64,000 nt of DNA from Planctomycetota bacterium (GTDB taxonomy: Bacteria; Planctomycetota; UBA1135; UBA2386): contig JACKHZ010000010.1 in assembly GCA_020638735.1 (NCBI GenBank), forward strand, positions 649,325-713,324, in the 5' to 3' direction. How positions within the stretch are numbered: position 1 is the stretch's first letter; every line of letters starts with the position of its first letter. The notes beneath the pieces are model-generated. The model saw only the letters and a list, made by a program, of their open reading frames with translations. It was not told the origin of the DNA and searched no databases. Shown piece after piece: positions 17,853 through 26,537 of this stretch. The position numbers were made by a program, and so were the translations under genes.

Positions 17853-19445
17853 ATGCTGCGCCTTGCTCTCGTCCCGATCCTGGTCGCGCTGTCGTCCGTG
17901 CCGTCGCTGCTCGCCCAGGAAGGGCCGCCGCCCCGTCGCTCCGAGTGGAAGCCGACCCTCGACCTGCCGGCCGACCTCTGGCACGACGTCACCGCGGCGA
18001 CGATCGGCGCCACCGCCGAGTGGACCAACAAGGTCGAGCTCGCCGACGTCGACGGGGACGGGCGCGTCGACGTGATCCTCGCCAACGGCGGCGACTACCA
18101 GGCGCCGGGCACGGCGGTACCGACGCGCGTCTTCAAGAACGTGGCCGACGGTCGCTGGCCGGAGATCACCCAGCAGGTGTTCGGCGACTTCGTCGGCTTC
18201 GTGCGCGTCGTCAAGGTGCGCGACGTCGACGGCGACGGGCACGTCGACATCTTCGTCGGCGCGACGTTCCAGACGCAGAGCCGGCTCTACCGCGGGCTCG
18301 GCAACGGCCGCTTCGAGGACGCGACGCAGCGCTGGCTGCCGCAGATGCCGCTTTCGGTCGGCGACGCCGAGTTCGGCGACGTGGACTTCGACGGTGACCT
18401 CGACCTGGTGCTGGCCGACTGGGGGCCGGGTTCGCCGATGAAGAACGACGGCGCGCGCCCGCGGCTGTGGCGCAACGACGGTGACCGCTTCGTCGACTGC
18501 GTCGACGACGAGATCCCGGCCATCGCGGTGCGCTTCTGCTGGGAGCTCGAGCTGGTCGACGTCGACAACGACCTCGACCTCGACCTGCTGCTGAGCAGCA
18601 AGCGCTCGCCGGGTTCGTTCCTGCTCGAGAACGACGGCCGCGGCACCTTCGCCGACGTCAGCGCGGCGCGGCTGCCGCAGTTCACCAACAACTACGAGTT
18701 CGAGGCGATGGACGTCGACGGCGACGGCTGGCTCGACCTGGTGACGATCAACGACGGCGTCGGCGCGCGGCGCTTCACCGAGCACCTGCTGTGCAACGAC
18801 GGCCAGGGCGGCTTCTACGACGCGACCGCGCAGCGCTGGCCGGTCGTCGACAACCCGGCCGCCGACGACAACATGATCGCGTTCCTCGACTACGACTCGG
18901 ACGGCGACGCGGACTTCCTGATCGCGTCGCTCGACGGCGTCGACCGGCTGCTGGTCAACGACGGCCGCGGGAACTTCCGCGCCGGCGGGCCGGTGTTCGA
19001 CGGCGAGCCCACGAGAGCGACGCTGGGCATCGCGTTGGCCGACCTCGACGGCGACCATCGCCTCGACTGCGTGCACGCCGAAGGCGAGGTGAAGGACGCC
19101 GAGGCGGACCGCGTGTTCTTCGGCAAGGCGCTGGCGAAGGACACCGCCGCGCCGTGCATCGGCCAGCTCGACGCGCGCGCGGTCGGCGGCAGCGTGCTGC
19201 TCCGGGTGCGCGTGCACGACCGCAAGAGCCCGTGCATGCCGCACGACTGGCAGCGCGTCGAGCTGGTGGTCGGCCAGCAGGACGACCGCAGCGCGCAGCG
19301 GGTGCCGATGAAGTGGTACGGCGAGTACCTGTGGTGGACGGCGCTGTCGCTGAAGGCCGGCGACGAGCTCACGCTGTCGGTCGAGGCCGTCGACGCGGCG
19401 GGCAACGTCGCGCGTTCGCCGCAGGGCTCGGTGCGCGGCCGCTGA
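17853..19445 (+). CDS. Secreted FG-GAP/VCBS repeat protein
   Basis: 530 residues, signal peptide ending 'VPSLLAQ'. At least six FG-GAP/VCBS units are visible by their calcium-binding loops: 'DVDGDGRVDVILANGGDY', 'DVDGDGHVDIFVGATF', 'DVDFDGDLDLVLADWG', 'DVDNDLDLDLLLSS', 'DVDGDGWLDLVTIND' and 'DYDSDGDADFLIAS'. They should fold as an integrin-type beta-propeller. The last 100 residues form a separate beta domain. Extracellular or outer-surface binding is likely; no enzyme motif is present. Confidence 0.88.
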   Translation: MLRLALVPILVALSSVPSLLAQEGPPPRRSEWKPTLDLPADLWHDVTAATIGATAEWTNKVELADVDGDGRVDVILANGGDYQAPGTAVPTRVFKNVADGRWPEITQQVFGDFVGFVRVVKVRDVDGDGHVDIFVGATFQTQSRLYRGLGNGRFEDATQRWLPQMPLSVGDAEFGDVDFDGDLDLVLADWGPGSPMKNDGARPRLWRNDGDRFVDCVDDEIPAIAVRFCWELELVDVDNDLDLDLLLSSKRSPGSFLLENDGRGTFADVSAARLPQFTNNYEFEAMDVDGDGWLDLVTINDGVGARRFTEHLLCNDGQGGFYDATAQRWPVVDNPAADDNMIAFLDYDSDGDADFLIASLDGVDRLLVNDGRGNFRAGGPVFDGEPTRATLGIALADLDGDHRLDCVHAEGEVKDAEADRVFFGKALAKDTAAPCIGQLDARAVGGSVLLRVRVHDRKSPCMPHDWQRVELVVGQQDDRSAQRVPMKWYGEYLWWTALSLKAGDELTLSVEAVDAAGNVARSPQGSVRGR

Positions 19446-19448
19446 CCG

Positions 19449-20159
19449 TCAACCGGCGGCGTCGGCGTCGCGGCGCGGTGGCGCGGGCAGCACGCGCAGG
19501 GCTTCGCCCCACTGCTCGAGCGCGACGCGGCCCTTCGGCGTCAGGCCGTAGTGGCCGACCGCCGCCCGCTCGAACCAGCCGTAGTGGTTGTCGCGCACGA
19601 TCGCCCCGGCGCGCGTGACCGCCGTGCGCGCGCGCAGCTCGCTGAGCTTGAGCACACCCGAGCTGCCGAGTTCCCGCGCGCAGCGCAGCGCGTCCTGGCG
19701 ATACGACGTCAGCCGCTGCTTCGGCGCCGAGCCGCCGGTCTCCGGGTCGCCGACGCGTTCGGCGAACTCCTTGAGCAGGCGCGCGCGCCGCGGCTTGTCG
19801 ACGCGCGGCCGGTACGGCGCCGGGTCGAGCACGGCCGTCACGACGTCGCGCGCCGACACCGTCAGCAGGCCGAGGCCGAGGCGACGCATCAGCGCGAGGA
19901 CCTGCTTCTGGTGCGAGCGGAACGTCGCGCTGTGCTTCTCGCCGATGCGGAAGGCGAGGTAGACGGTGTCGGACAGCTTCAGGCGGTCGACGGCCTGCAG
20001 CAGCAGCGTCAGGTTCAGCTGCAGCTTCAGCTCGACGACGACCGGCGGCTCGTCGGCGCGCACCGCGACGATGTCGCACGCGCCGACCTCGCCCTTGACG
20101 GTGTAGCCCTGCTGCTCCAGGAACCGCTTGATCGGGTCGTAGAGGTCGGCCTCGCTCAT
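19449..20159 (-). CDS. DUF2161 PD-(D/E)XK-type nuclease-like protein
   Basis: 236 residues. The N-terminal 120 residues match the DUF2161 family: 'LYDPIKRFLEQQGYTVKGEV', then 'ACDIVAVRADEPPVVVELKL' (D-x13-E-L-K, the PD-(D/E)XK core) and 'LLLQAVDRLKLSDTVYLA'. The C-terminal half has a winged-helix look ('KLSELRARTAVTRAGAIVRD', 'HYGLTPKGRVALEQW'). It may be a DNA nuclease or a phosphodiesterase; the family has no proven activity. It is convergent with the FG-GAP gene, 3 bp apart. Confidence 0.8.
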   Translation of the reverse strand: MSEADLYDPIKRFLEQQGYTVKGEVGACDIVAVRADEPPVVVELKLQLNLTLLLQAVDRLKLSDTVYLAFRIGEKHSATFRSHQKQVLALMRRLGLGLLTVSARDVVTAVLDPAPYRPRVDKPRRARLLKEFAERVGDPETGGSAPKQRLTSYRQDALRCARELGSSGVLKLSELRARTAVTRAGAIVRDNHYGWFERAAVGHYGLTPKGRVALEQWGEALRVLPAPPRRDADAAG

Positions 20160-20291
20160 GCGACCGGGGATCCTGCCGCTGCGGCGCGACGGGAGCGAGC
20201 GTCAAATCGGCACGGGCCGCCCATCGGGCGGGGGCGGCCGTCGGCCCCGCGCCACGGTCGAGCCCCGTCAGGACTCCAGGCGCGCCGCCGG

Positions 20292-21386
20292 TCAGTTCGC
20301 GACGTGCACTTCGATCGCGTTGCTCCAGTAGAACGCCCCGGTGAAGTCGAAGCCGGCGTGCTGCACGAAGAACGTCGCGTCGTGGTACCCCGCTGGGATC
20401 GCGACGGGGAAGAACAGGCTCGGCGCGGCGCCGCCGGTCGTGAAGTCGAGCCGCGTGTTGTCGACGCTGATGTAGAGCGCGCAGCCCTCGGTGCCGAGCA
20501 GCGGGTCGAGGTCGATCGGCAGCGGTGCGCCTTGGTGGTCCGTCTTGCTGGTGCCGACCAGCAGCGCGCCGCCGATGCCGACCAGCGCCCCGGTGGACGG
20601 GTAGCCGGTCGACCGCGTGGTCAGCACGCTGCCCGGGCGCAGCGAGCCGCTGCCGTTCAACGCGACGCCGTAGCAGCCGGTGCCCACCGTGCGCACCATG
20701 CCGGTCGGCTCGCAGCCCTGCAGGTAGACGTCGCCGCTGGCGTAGAGCGTGCGGAAGCCGGTCTGCACGTCGATCGTGAAGAAGTCGTAGCCGCCGCCGA
20801 TCAGCGCGCCGTCCGAGCGTTCGGCCAGCCACTGCACCTCGTCGGAGCCGCCGCCCGGCCCGACGTCGGTGAACGCCCCGGTCAGCGGGTCGATGGTGCC
20901 GAGTCCGGCGCCGATGCTCCACGCGTAGAGCGTGCCCTGGTGCATCGTCAGGCCCTGGATGTCCTGGCCGGTCGAGCCGACGAAGGTGCGCACGCCGGTG
21001 GCGAGGTCGATGCGCGTCAGGAAGTTGCTGCCGGGCACGAACTCGATCGCCAGCAGCTTGCCGTTGCCCTCGTAGGCGAGCGCGCGGGTGTCCACAGCCG
21101 GCGCGACGACCTCGATGGCGAGCGAGTCGGGCGAGATCCGGGTCAGGAAGTACTGCGGGATGCCGAGCAGCGTGCGGCTGACGGTCCACAGGTCGCCGGC
21201 GTCGTCGCGCGCCAGGCTCTGGTGGCCGAACAGGCCGGCGCCGAGCAGTTCTGACTGGCCGGTGAACGAGTCGACGGCGTAGAGGCTGCCCGACAAGGTC
21301 AGGCCGATCATGTCCTGGGCGGGGGCCGCGGCGACGGTCAGGGCGAGCGCGGCGGCAGCGGCGAGGGTGTGGGTTGGGGTGCGCAT
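20292..21386 (-). CDS. Secreted beta-propeller-like protein of unknown function
   Basis: 364 residues from the ATG at 21386, with GGAG before it and a signal peptide 'LAAAAALALTVAAAPAQ'. The first 240 residues have repeated short segments such as 'GLTLSGSLYAVDSFTGQSEL', 'LTRIDLATGVRTFVGSTGQD' and 'GTIDPLTGAFTDVGPGGGSD', each a blade of a likely beta-propeller. The last 120 residues ('GTGCYGVALNGSGSLRPGS' to 'AIEVHVAN') are a C-terminal module of the kind found at the end of many exported planctomycete proteins, perhaps for sorting. No catalytic motif. Confidence 0.75.
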   Translation of the reverse strand: MRTPTHTLAAAAALALTVAAAPAQDMIGLTLSGSLYAVDSFTGQSELLGAGLFGHQSLARDDAGDLWTVSRTLLGIPQYFLTRISPDSLAIEVVAPAVDTRALAYEGNGKLLAIEFVPGSNFLTRIDLATGVRTFVGSTGQDIQGLTMHQGTLYAWSIGAGLGTIDPLTGAFTDVGPGGGSDEVQWLAERSDGALIGGGYDFFTIDVQTGFRTLYASGDVYLQGCEPTGMVRTVGTGCYGVALNGSGSLRPGSVLTTRSTGYPSTGALVGIGGALLVGTSKTDHQGAPLPIDLDPLLGTEGCALYISVDNTRLDFTTGGAAPSLFFPVAIPAGYHDATFFVQHAGFDFTGAFYWSNAIEVHVAN

Positions 21387-21476
21387 GAGGAGCTCTCCAG
21401 AGGGACCGGGCGCATAGCCCTGCGGCCGGGCGGCGTAACCGCGACCGGGCACCGGCGCTGCGTTATCGTGCCGGCA

Positions 21477-22061
21477 ATGGTGCACTCCAAGGCCGCGACC
21501 GTCGCCCAGTATCTCGCCGAACTGCCGCACGACCGCCGCGAGGCGCTCGAGGCGATGCGCGAGGTCATCCTCGCCAACGTCGACGGGGACATCGAGGAGG
21601 GCATGGCCTACGGCATGATCACCTACAGCGTGCCGCACCGCGTGTTCCCCGCGGGCTACCACTGCGACCCGCGCCAGGCGCTGCCCTACGCGATGCTGGC
21701 GTCGCAGAAGAACCACATGGCCATCTACATGATGGGCCTCTACATCGACGTGGACGACGGCCGGTGGTTCGAGAAGGCGTGGAAGGCTGCCGGCAAGAGG
21801 CTCGACATCGGCAAGTCGTGCGTGCGCTTCAAGCGCCTCGACGACGTGCCGTTGGAGGTGCTGGCCGAGGCGCTGCGGCGCATGCCGTCGCGCCGCTACG
21901 TCGCCGCCTACGAGGCCATCCTCGCCGGCCGGGGCAAGGGGCGGAGCGCGGGCGCTTCCGCGGCCAGGAAGTCGCCGAAGAAGACGCCCGGGAAGGCGGC
22001 GAAGAAGGCGGGGCCGCCGGCATCGGCCAGCGCCATGCCCCGCAAGACCGCCAAGAAGTAG
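21477..22061 (+). CDS. DUF1801 protein with a Lys/Ala-rich tail
   Basis: 194 residues. The first 140 form a DUF1801 domain (YdhG-like fold): 'TVAQYLAELPHDRREALEAM', 'EEGMAYGMITYSVP', 'KNHMAIYMMGLYID' and 'CVRFKRLDDVPLEVLAEAL'. The last 45 residues are very basic ('KSPKKTPGKAAKKAGPP', 'PRKTAKK'), like a histone H1 tail, and may bind nucleic acid. DUF1801 proteins have no settled function. ATG at 21477; convergent with the next gene, 4 bp apart. Confidence 0.85.
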   Translation: MVHSKAATVAQYLAELPHDRREALEAMREVILANVDGDIEEGMAYGMITYSVPHRVFPAGYHCDPRQALPYAMLASQKNHMAIYMMGLYIDVDDGRWFEKAWKAAGKRLDIGKSCVRFKRLDDVPLEVLAEALRRMPSRRYVAAYEAILAGRGKGRSAGASAARKSPKKTPGKAAKKAGPPASASAMPRKTAKK

Positions 22062-22065
22062 CGCG

Positions 22066-23901
22066 TCAGTTGCCGATCCAGAGGCCCGTCGCCTGGGTGC
22101 CGCCGAAGGTGTCGCTCGCCGGATCGTAGTAGTCGTACTGGAAGTAGCCGGCCTGGCCGATCAGCGCGCCGTTTGCCGGGATGGGCACCGGCTCGCTGTG
22201 GAAGCCGTCGGCGAAGGCGTTGCCGTCGCAGACGTATCCGCAGCCGATGTACTCCGGCGCCACGTGCACGTCGAAGCCGTACATCGGCAGCGGCACGAGG
22301 CCCGGCGCAGCCACTGATCCCCACAGCATGCTGACCAGGCTGCCGCCCTGCACGTTGAGGATGTTGCAGGCGAAGTCCGGGTTGCCCGGCGTGGGGCGGC
22401 CGCCCTCGAAGCCGATGCGCGCCTGGCGCGTCGCCACGCCGCCGGTGGGCTCACCGATCTTCTCGAACCGCGCGTCGCCCGGCTGCAGCGGCGTGTCGTT
22501 GCGGAGCACCGCCGCGAACATCGTCGTCGCGGTGGTCGTGGCGCGGATGCCGCAGACCAGCAGATCCTGATCGCCGTCGCGACCCAGGTCCATGACCTTG
22601 AGGTAGTCGGGGTCGGCGTCGAGCGGCAGCAGGTGGCCGACCGTCGAGGCCGCCTGCGGGAAGGCGTGGTAGCCGTTCAGCGGGATGCTCTCGAAGGTGG
22701 CACCGGCGAGGTACGGCCCCATCGCGATCAGCAGCTCCGAATCGCCGTAGGTCGCGGCGCCGAGCGATGTCGACGGCGCCTGCGTGTAGCCGCGCAGCAC
22801 CGCGACATCGAGGTGGGAGTCCCGGTTCCAGTCGCCGATGCGCAGCGAGCAGACATGAGCTCCGAGGCCGGTCGTCGCGGGCAGGTACAGCGTGCCCCAG
22901 TTGCCGGTGCCGACGTTGCCGGCGCCGTTCCCGGCGAACCAGTAGAGCGCGGCGCCCGACGAGGACGAGTCGAGCGACGTCTGCGCGATCAGGTAGTCGA
23001 GCTGGTCGTCGCCGTTGACGTCGACCAGCTCGAGCGCCGTCATGCGTCCCGGCCCGACCGGCTGCGCCTGACCGACCTGTGTCGGCGTGGCGCCGGCCAG
23101 CGAGAAGTGCAGGATGTCGTTGCCGAACGCCCCGATCGACCCGTTCTCGGTGAGCACGACCAGGTGGTCGAACACGCCGTCCGCGTCGAAGTCCGCGGCC
23201 TCCGCGTCGATCGCGGTGCCGGGCAGCATGATCCGATGCGGCACGAAGCCGCCGGCGCCGTCGCCTTCGTAGACGCAGACGAAGCCCGGCACGTTGTTGC
23301 CGCTCCATCGATCCAGCGGGCCGCCCGCCAGCAGCAGGTCGTTGTCGCCGTCGCCGTCGATGTCGAGCAGCTCGGCGACCGGGAACGAGTAGGCGACGAA
23401 CGGCGGACTGATCGTGAACAGCGACGAGAAGTCGTCGAAGGTGACCAGCGGCATGAAGTGGCCGGCGCCCTGCACGGTCGCGCCGAGGTTGCGCAGGTAG
23501 TGGGCACAGCCGACGTTGCTGATCATCACGACGTCGTCGAGCAGGTCCCCGTCGATGCGACCGCAGACGATGGCGATCGGGTAGGGCAGCATGCCGTAGG
23601 ACATCGGCGAGCCGAGCGCGGGGCCGGGGCGGTTGAGCGCGAGCGCGTTGCCGTCCTCGTCGAACGACGAGATCATCGTGCCGGTGAACAACCCTGGCAC
23701 GATCAGGTCCGGACTGCCGTCGCGGTCGAAGTCGGCGATGCCGGCCGTGCCGTCGAAGTCGAAGATGCTGCAATCGGCCACCGCGACGAACGGGTGCGGG
23801 GATTGCGCGGGGACCGATCCAGCCGCGACGAGCGCGGTCATCAGGATCTGGGGGACCGGACCAGGGCGCCGGTGCGGCGCCCATTCGCGATGCTCAGCCA
23901 T
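22066..23901 (-). CDS. Secreted FG-GAP/VCBS repeat protein
   Basis: 611 residues. AAGGAG sits 6 nt before the ATG at 23901 and fixes the start. The signal peptide is 'ILMTALVAAGSVPAQ' after an unusually long charged N-region. Repeats with calcium loops are 'DFDRDGSPDLIVPGLF', 'DIDGDGDNDLLLAGGP', 'DFDADGVFDHLVVLTE', 'DVNGDDQLDYLIAQTS', 'DWNRDSHLDVAVLRG' and 'DLGRDGDQDLLVCG'. A beta-propeller fold is expected. The last 120 residues lack the loop and may be a sorting domain. Exported, binding role inferred. Confidence 0.87.
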   Translation of the reverse strand: MAEHREWAPHRRPGPVPQILMTALVAAGSVPAQSPHPFVAVADCSIFDFDGTAGIADFDRDGSPDLIVPGLFTGTMISSFDEDGNALALNRPGPALGSPMSYGMLPYPIAIVCGRIDGDLLDDVVMISNVGCAHYLRNLGATVQGAGHFMPLVTFDDFSSLFTISPPFVAYSFPVAELLDIDGDGDNDLLLAGGPLDRWSGNNVPGFVCVYEGDGAGGFVPHRIMLPGTAIDAEAADFDADGVFDHLVVLTENGSIGAFGNDILHFSLAGATPTQVGQAQPVGPGRMTALELVDVNGDDQLDYLIAQTSLDSSSSGAALYWFAGNGAGNVGTGNWGTLYLPATTGLGAHVCSLRIGDWNRDSHLDVAVLRGYTQAPSTSLGAATYGDSELLIAMGPYLAGATFESIPLNGYHAFPQAASTVGHLLPLDADPDYLKVMDLGRDGDQDLLVCGIRATTTATTMFAAVLRNDTPLQPGDARFEKIGEPTGGVATRQARIGFEGGRPTPGNPDFACNILNVQGGSLVSMLWGSVAAPGLVPLPMYGFDVHVAPEYIGCGYVCDGNAFADGFHSEPVPIPANGALIGQAGYFQYDYYDPASDTFGGTQATGLWIGN

Positions 23902-24296
23902 CTCAACTCCTTGGTCCCCGGCGGCGGTCTCGGACCTGCAACCAACGGGAGGGGCTTCCTGGGAGTGGCGCGGCCTCGGCGGTCACGCCATTCCTCTCTC
24001 CCTCCTTGCCTCTGGATCGTTGGTTCTCGACATGCCCTTTCTCCGTCGCCGTTCGGGGACGCGGTAGGTGATGTCTCGGCGTGCATTTCGGGCGCTGATG
24101 ATTGGGGCTTTCCCCCGGTGCCGCGGCGAGGAGGCGCCGACGACTGCGGGGTTTCGCCACGCCACGCAGCGCATGGGGCTGAATCGAAAGTGGTTATCGA
24201 ACCGGCTGCGAGACGCCGCGCGGCCCGCGCGGCTCGGCAGATTTCTTCACGGAAGCAACTGCGACCCGGCCATCGGCTAGCATCCGACGGCATCGG
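23902..24296. other. Divergent intergenic region, 395 bp
   Basis: No convincing gene. It should hold the promoters of the minus-strand FG-GAP gene and the plus-strand glycosidase gene. Base composition is slightly less GC-rich than the flanks in parts (around 23990-24010 and 24180-24260). A 7-bp inverted repeat (catccga / tcggatg, 24281-24299) ends on the start codon of the right-hand gene. Confidence 0.6.
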
Positions 24297-25544
24297 ATGA
24301 CCGTCAGGAGCAGCACATCGGCGTCGATCGCGCGGGCCTGGGTCGCGTTGACGTCGTTCGTCGCGATCCACCTCGACCCACCTCCTGCCCGGGCCCAACA
24401 GCCGTCCGTCGAAGAACGGGCAGCGTCGATCGCCGACGTCGGCGGGTGGCGACGAGTCGAGGTCGGCGAAGGCGTGTTCTTGCTGACGCGGCACTTCCCG
24501 TCGCTGTTCACCGGCCCCCAGAACGTCACGGCGTTGCGTGTGGACCTCCGTCACGCGGCCCGGTTCGACGTCGTCGCGCCGGGCTCGCTCACCCGCACCA
24601 GCGAGATGGCGGTTGGCGCCGGCGCCCTGGCGGCGATCAACGGCGGCTTCTACGACACCGGCACCGGCGACCCGCTCGGTCTGCTGCGCCTCGACGGCGT
24701 GCTGCGCAGCCCCGCGCGGGAAGGGCAGGCCGCGATCGGCTTCGACGCCGGCGGCTGGGCGCGGCTCGCCGACCGCCCCGCCGGCGACTGGCCCGAGGTG
24801 GTCGACGCGCTCGGCGCCGGGCCGCGACTGCTGCGCGACGGGGCGATCGTCGATCACGGCGAACGGCAGCGCGGCATCCGCCACCCACGTTCGGCGTTCG
24901 GTGTCTGCGCGGACGGCAGCCTGCTGCTGCTGACGATCGACGGGCGCACCGCCGAGTCGGTCGGTGTCAGCTTCGAAGAACTGGCGGCGCTGCTCGCCGC
25001 GCTCGGCTGTCGCGACGCGATCAACCTCGACGGCGGCGGCAGCTCGACCCTGTTCGTCGCGGGCTGCGGCGTGGTCAACCGGCCGTGCGACAACAAGCGC
25101 TTCGACGCCGACGGCGAACGCGCGGTCGCCGACGCGGTGCTGCTGTTCGCGCCGGCGGTGGTGGTGGTGGACGACGCCCAGCTCGACGTCGGCGGCGCCG
25201 GGTGGACCCGCCGTGCCGGGGTCGCGCGCGCCCACGATGGCGGCTTCGTCGAGCACGCGCCCGATCCGGCGCTGCGCCTCCGGTGCGCCGCCGACGTGCC
25301 GTTCGCCGGTCGCTACCGGGTGTTCGCGTGGAGCCCGGAGCTGCCTGCCGGCAGCTGGACCTTCGCCGCGGAGCTCGGCGCCGGCGTGGTGGTCGAGCGG
25401 ACCTCGCGGCCGGCGGCGTGGGTGGTGCTGGGCGAGGTCGACTCCGCGCCGACGGAAGACGGCGGCAACCGGGTCGCGGTGGCGATGCGGTGCGCCGGCG
25501 CGCGGCCGCTCCGCGTCGACGCGCTGCGCTTCGTGCAGCGCTGA
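24297..25544 (+). CDS. Phosphodiester glycosidase family secreted protein (NAGPA domain)
   Basis: 415 residues with a signal peptide ending 'PPPARAQ'. The central domain (about 70-280) has the family marks 'AAINGGFYDTGTGDP' and 'DAINLDGGGSSTLFVAG', which build the active site of N-acetylglucosamine-1-phosphodiester alpha-N-acetylglucosaminidases. The last 110 residues are a beta-sandwich resembling a golvesin C-terminal-type carbohydrate-associated domain ('ADVPFAGRYRVFAWSPELPA'). It may split sugar phosphodiesters in the periplasm; the substrate is unknown. The ATG at 24297 has no clear ribosome binding site. Confidence 0.85.
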   Translation: MTVRSSTSASIARAWVALTSFVAIHLDPPPARAQQPSVEERAASIADVGGWRRVEVGEGVFLLTRHFPSLFTGPQNVTALRVDLRHAARFDVVAPGSLTRTSEMAVGAGALAAINGGFYDTGTGDPLGLLRLDGVLRSPAREGQAAIGFDAGGWARLADRPAGDWPEVVDALGAGPRLLRDGAIVDHGERQRGIRHPRSAFGVCADGSLLLLTIDGRTAESVGVSFEELAALLAALGCRDAINLDGGGSSTLFVAGCGVVNRPCDNKRFDADGERAVADAVLLFAPAVVVVDDAQLDVGGAGWTRRAGVARAHDGGFVEHAPDPALRLRCAADVPFAGRYRVFAWSPELPAGSWTFAAELGAGVVVERTSRPAAWVVLGEVDSAPTEDGGNRVAVAMRCAGARPLRVDALRFVQR

Positions 25545-25564
25545 CCGCGCGGCGATCGCGTAGC

Positions 25565-26092
25565 ATGCGGTCGATGGCGAAGGCTCCGCGCATCCGTCCC
25601 CAATTCGAGCTGGCCCTGCCGCTCCTGCCGGAGCGCTTCTACGTCGCGCTCGAGCAGGCGTTGGCGCGGCCGGATGCCAATTGTCGCGGCCTGCGCTACG
25701 GCGACGGCGACGGCGGCGGCGTGATCCTGCGACGGCTCGAACGCGATCAGCACGTCTGGAGCCCGGCGCTCTACGTGCACGTCGAACGCGACGACGAAGG
25801 CGGTCACCGCGTGCACGGTCGCTTCTCGCCGAGCTCTCCGGTGTGGACCGCGTTCGTCGCCATCTACCTGGTGCTCGCCTGCGTCGGCATCGCCTGCGCC
25901 TGCTACGGCGGCGCGCAGCTGACGATGGACCACGCGCCGTGGGCGTTCGTCGGCGTGCCGATCGCGCTGCTGCTGGCCGGCTTCACCTACGGCGCGGCCT
26001 TCATCGGCCAGGGGCTCGGCGCCGACGACATGCACCAGCTGCGGTGCTTCGTCGAGCGGGTCGTCGTGTTCACGGCGATGGAACCGGCGTGA
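25565..26092 (+). CDS. Hypothetical membrane protein
   Basis: About 175 residues. A basic soluble N-terminal part of 85 residues ends in 'VHGRFSPSSP', followed by two helices, 'VWTAFVAIYLVLACVGIACA' and 'FVGVPIALLLAGFTYGAAFI'. An ATG at 25574 could also be used. It starts 20 bp after the glycosidase gene, so the two may share a transcript. Not recognised as a known family. Confidence 0.65.
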   Translation: MRSMAKAPRIRPQFELALPLLPERFYVALEQALARPDANCRGLRYGDGDGGGVILRRLERDQHVWSPALYVHVERDDEGGHRVHGRFSPSSPVWTAFVAIYLVLACVGIACACYGGAQLTMDHAPWAFVGVPIALLLAGFTYGAAFIGQGLGADDMHQLRCFVERVVVFTAMEPA

Positions 26093-26537
26093 GCGGCGCG
26101 CGCGTGGAACGATTGCCGGCGCTCGAACGTGATGCGTGGCCTGGTGGCGGGCCGGCGCGGTCGTGATGGTGTCTGCAGCGGGGATTCGGGCAGAACGGCG
26201 GTGCGAACATCGGCAGCTCCTGCCGGCCCGACCGGGGCGCGGCTGGAACAGTGGCTCGACGACCTGCACTTCTGCTGGGTGATCGGCGAAAGCCGAGGAT
26301 GTCCGCACACCCAAGCAGTCAGTTGACTGGTGCTCGCACTTGTGCGCGCCGCCCTTCGTGTTGCTGGTCGGGATGTCGATCGCCCGGTCGGCCCGCGGCT
26401 GGACCCGTTTCCTGTAGGCCGAGTCGGGGAGCGCTCCAGCCCGGCGGGACGGCAGCATGGCGGCGCCGACTCTGGTAAGGTCTCGCGGCCCCACGGTGGC
26501 AGCCCTGGGCGGCCACCCTCGTACTCCAGCAGGAACC
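26093..26537. other. Intergenic region, 445 bp, before a probable high-expression gene
   Basis: No gene found. The stretch 26250-26340 is clearly less GC-rich than its surroundings, as expected of a promoter area. It contains a perfect dyad, cagtca-gt-tgactg, at 26316-26329, which could be an operator. The next start (26538) has 'gcagga' as a ribosome binding site. Confidence 0.5.

Noticed and set aside
22900..24300. Long plus-strand frame opposite the second FG-GAP gene
   Set aside because: Repeated 'VDVDQLE'-like reading is the complement of the FG-GAP calcium loops.
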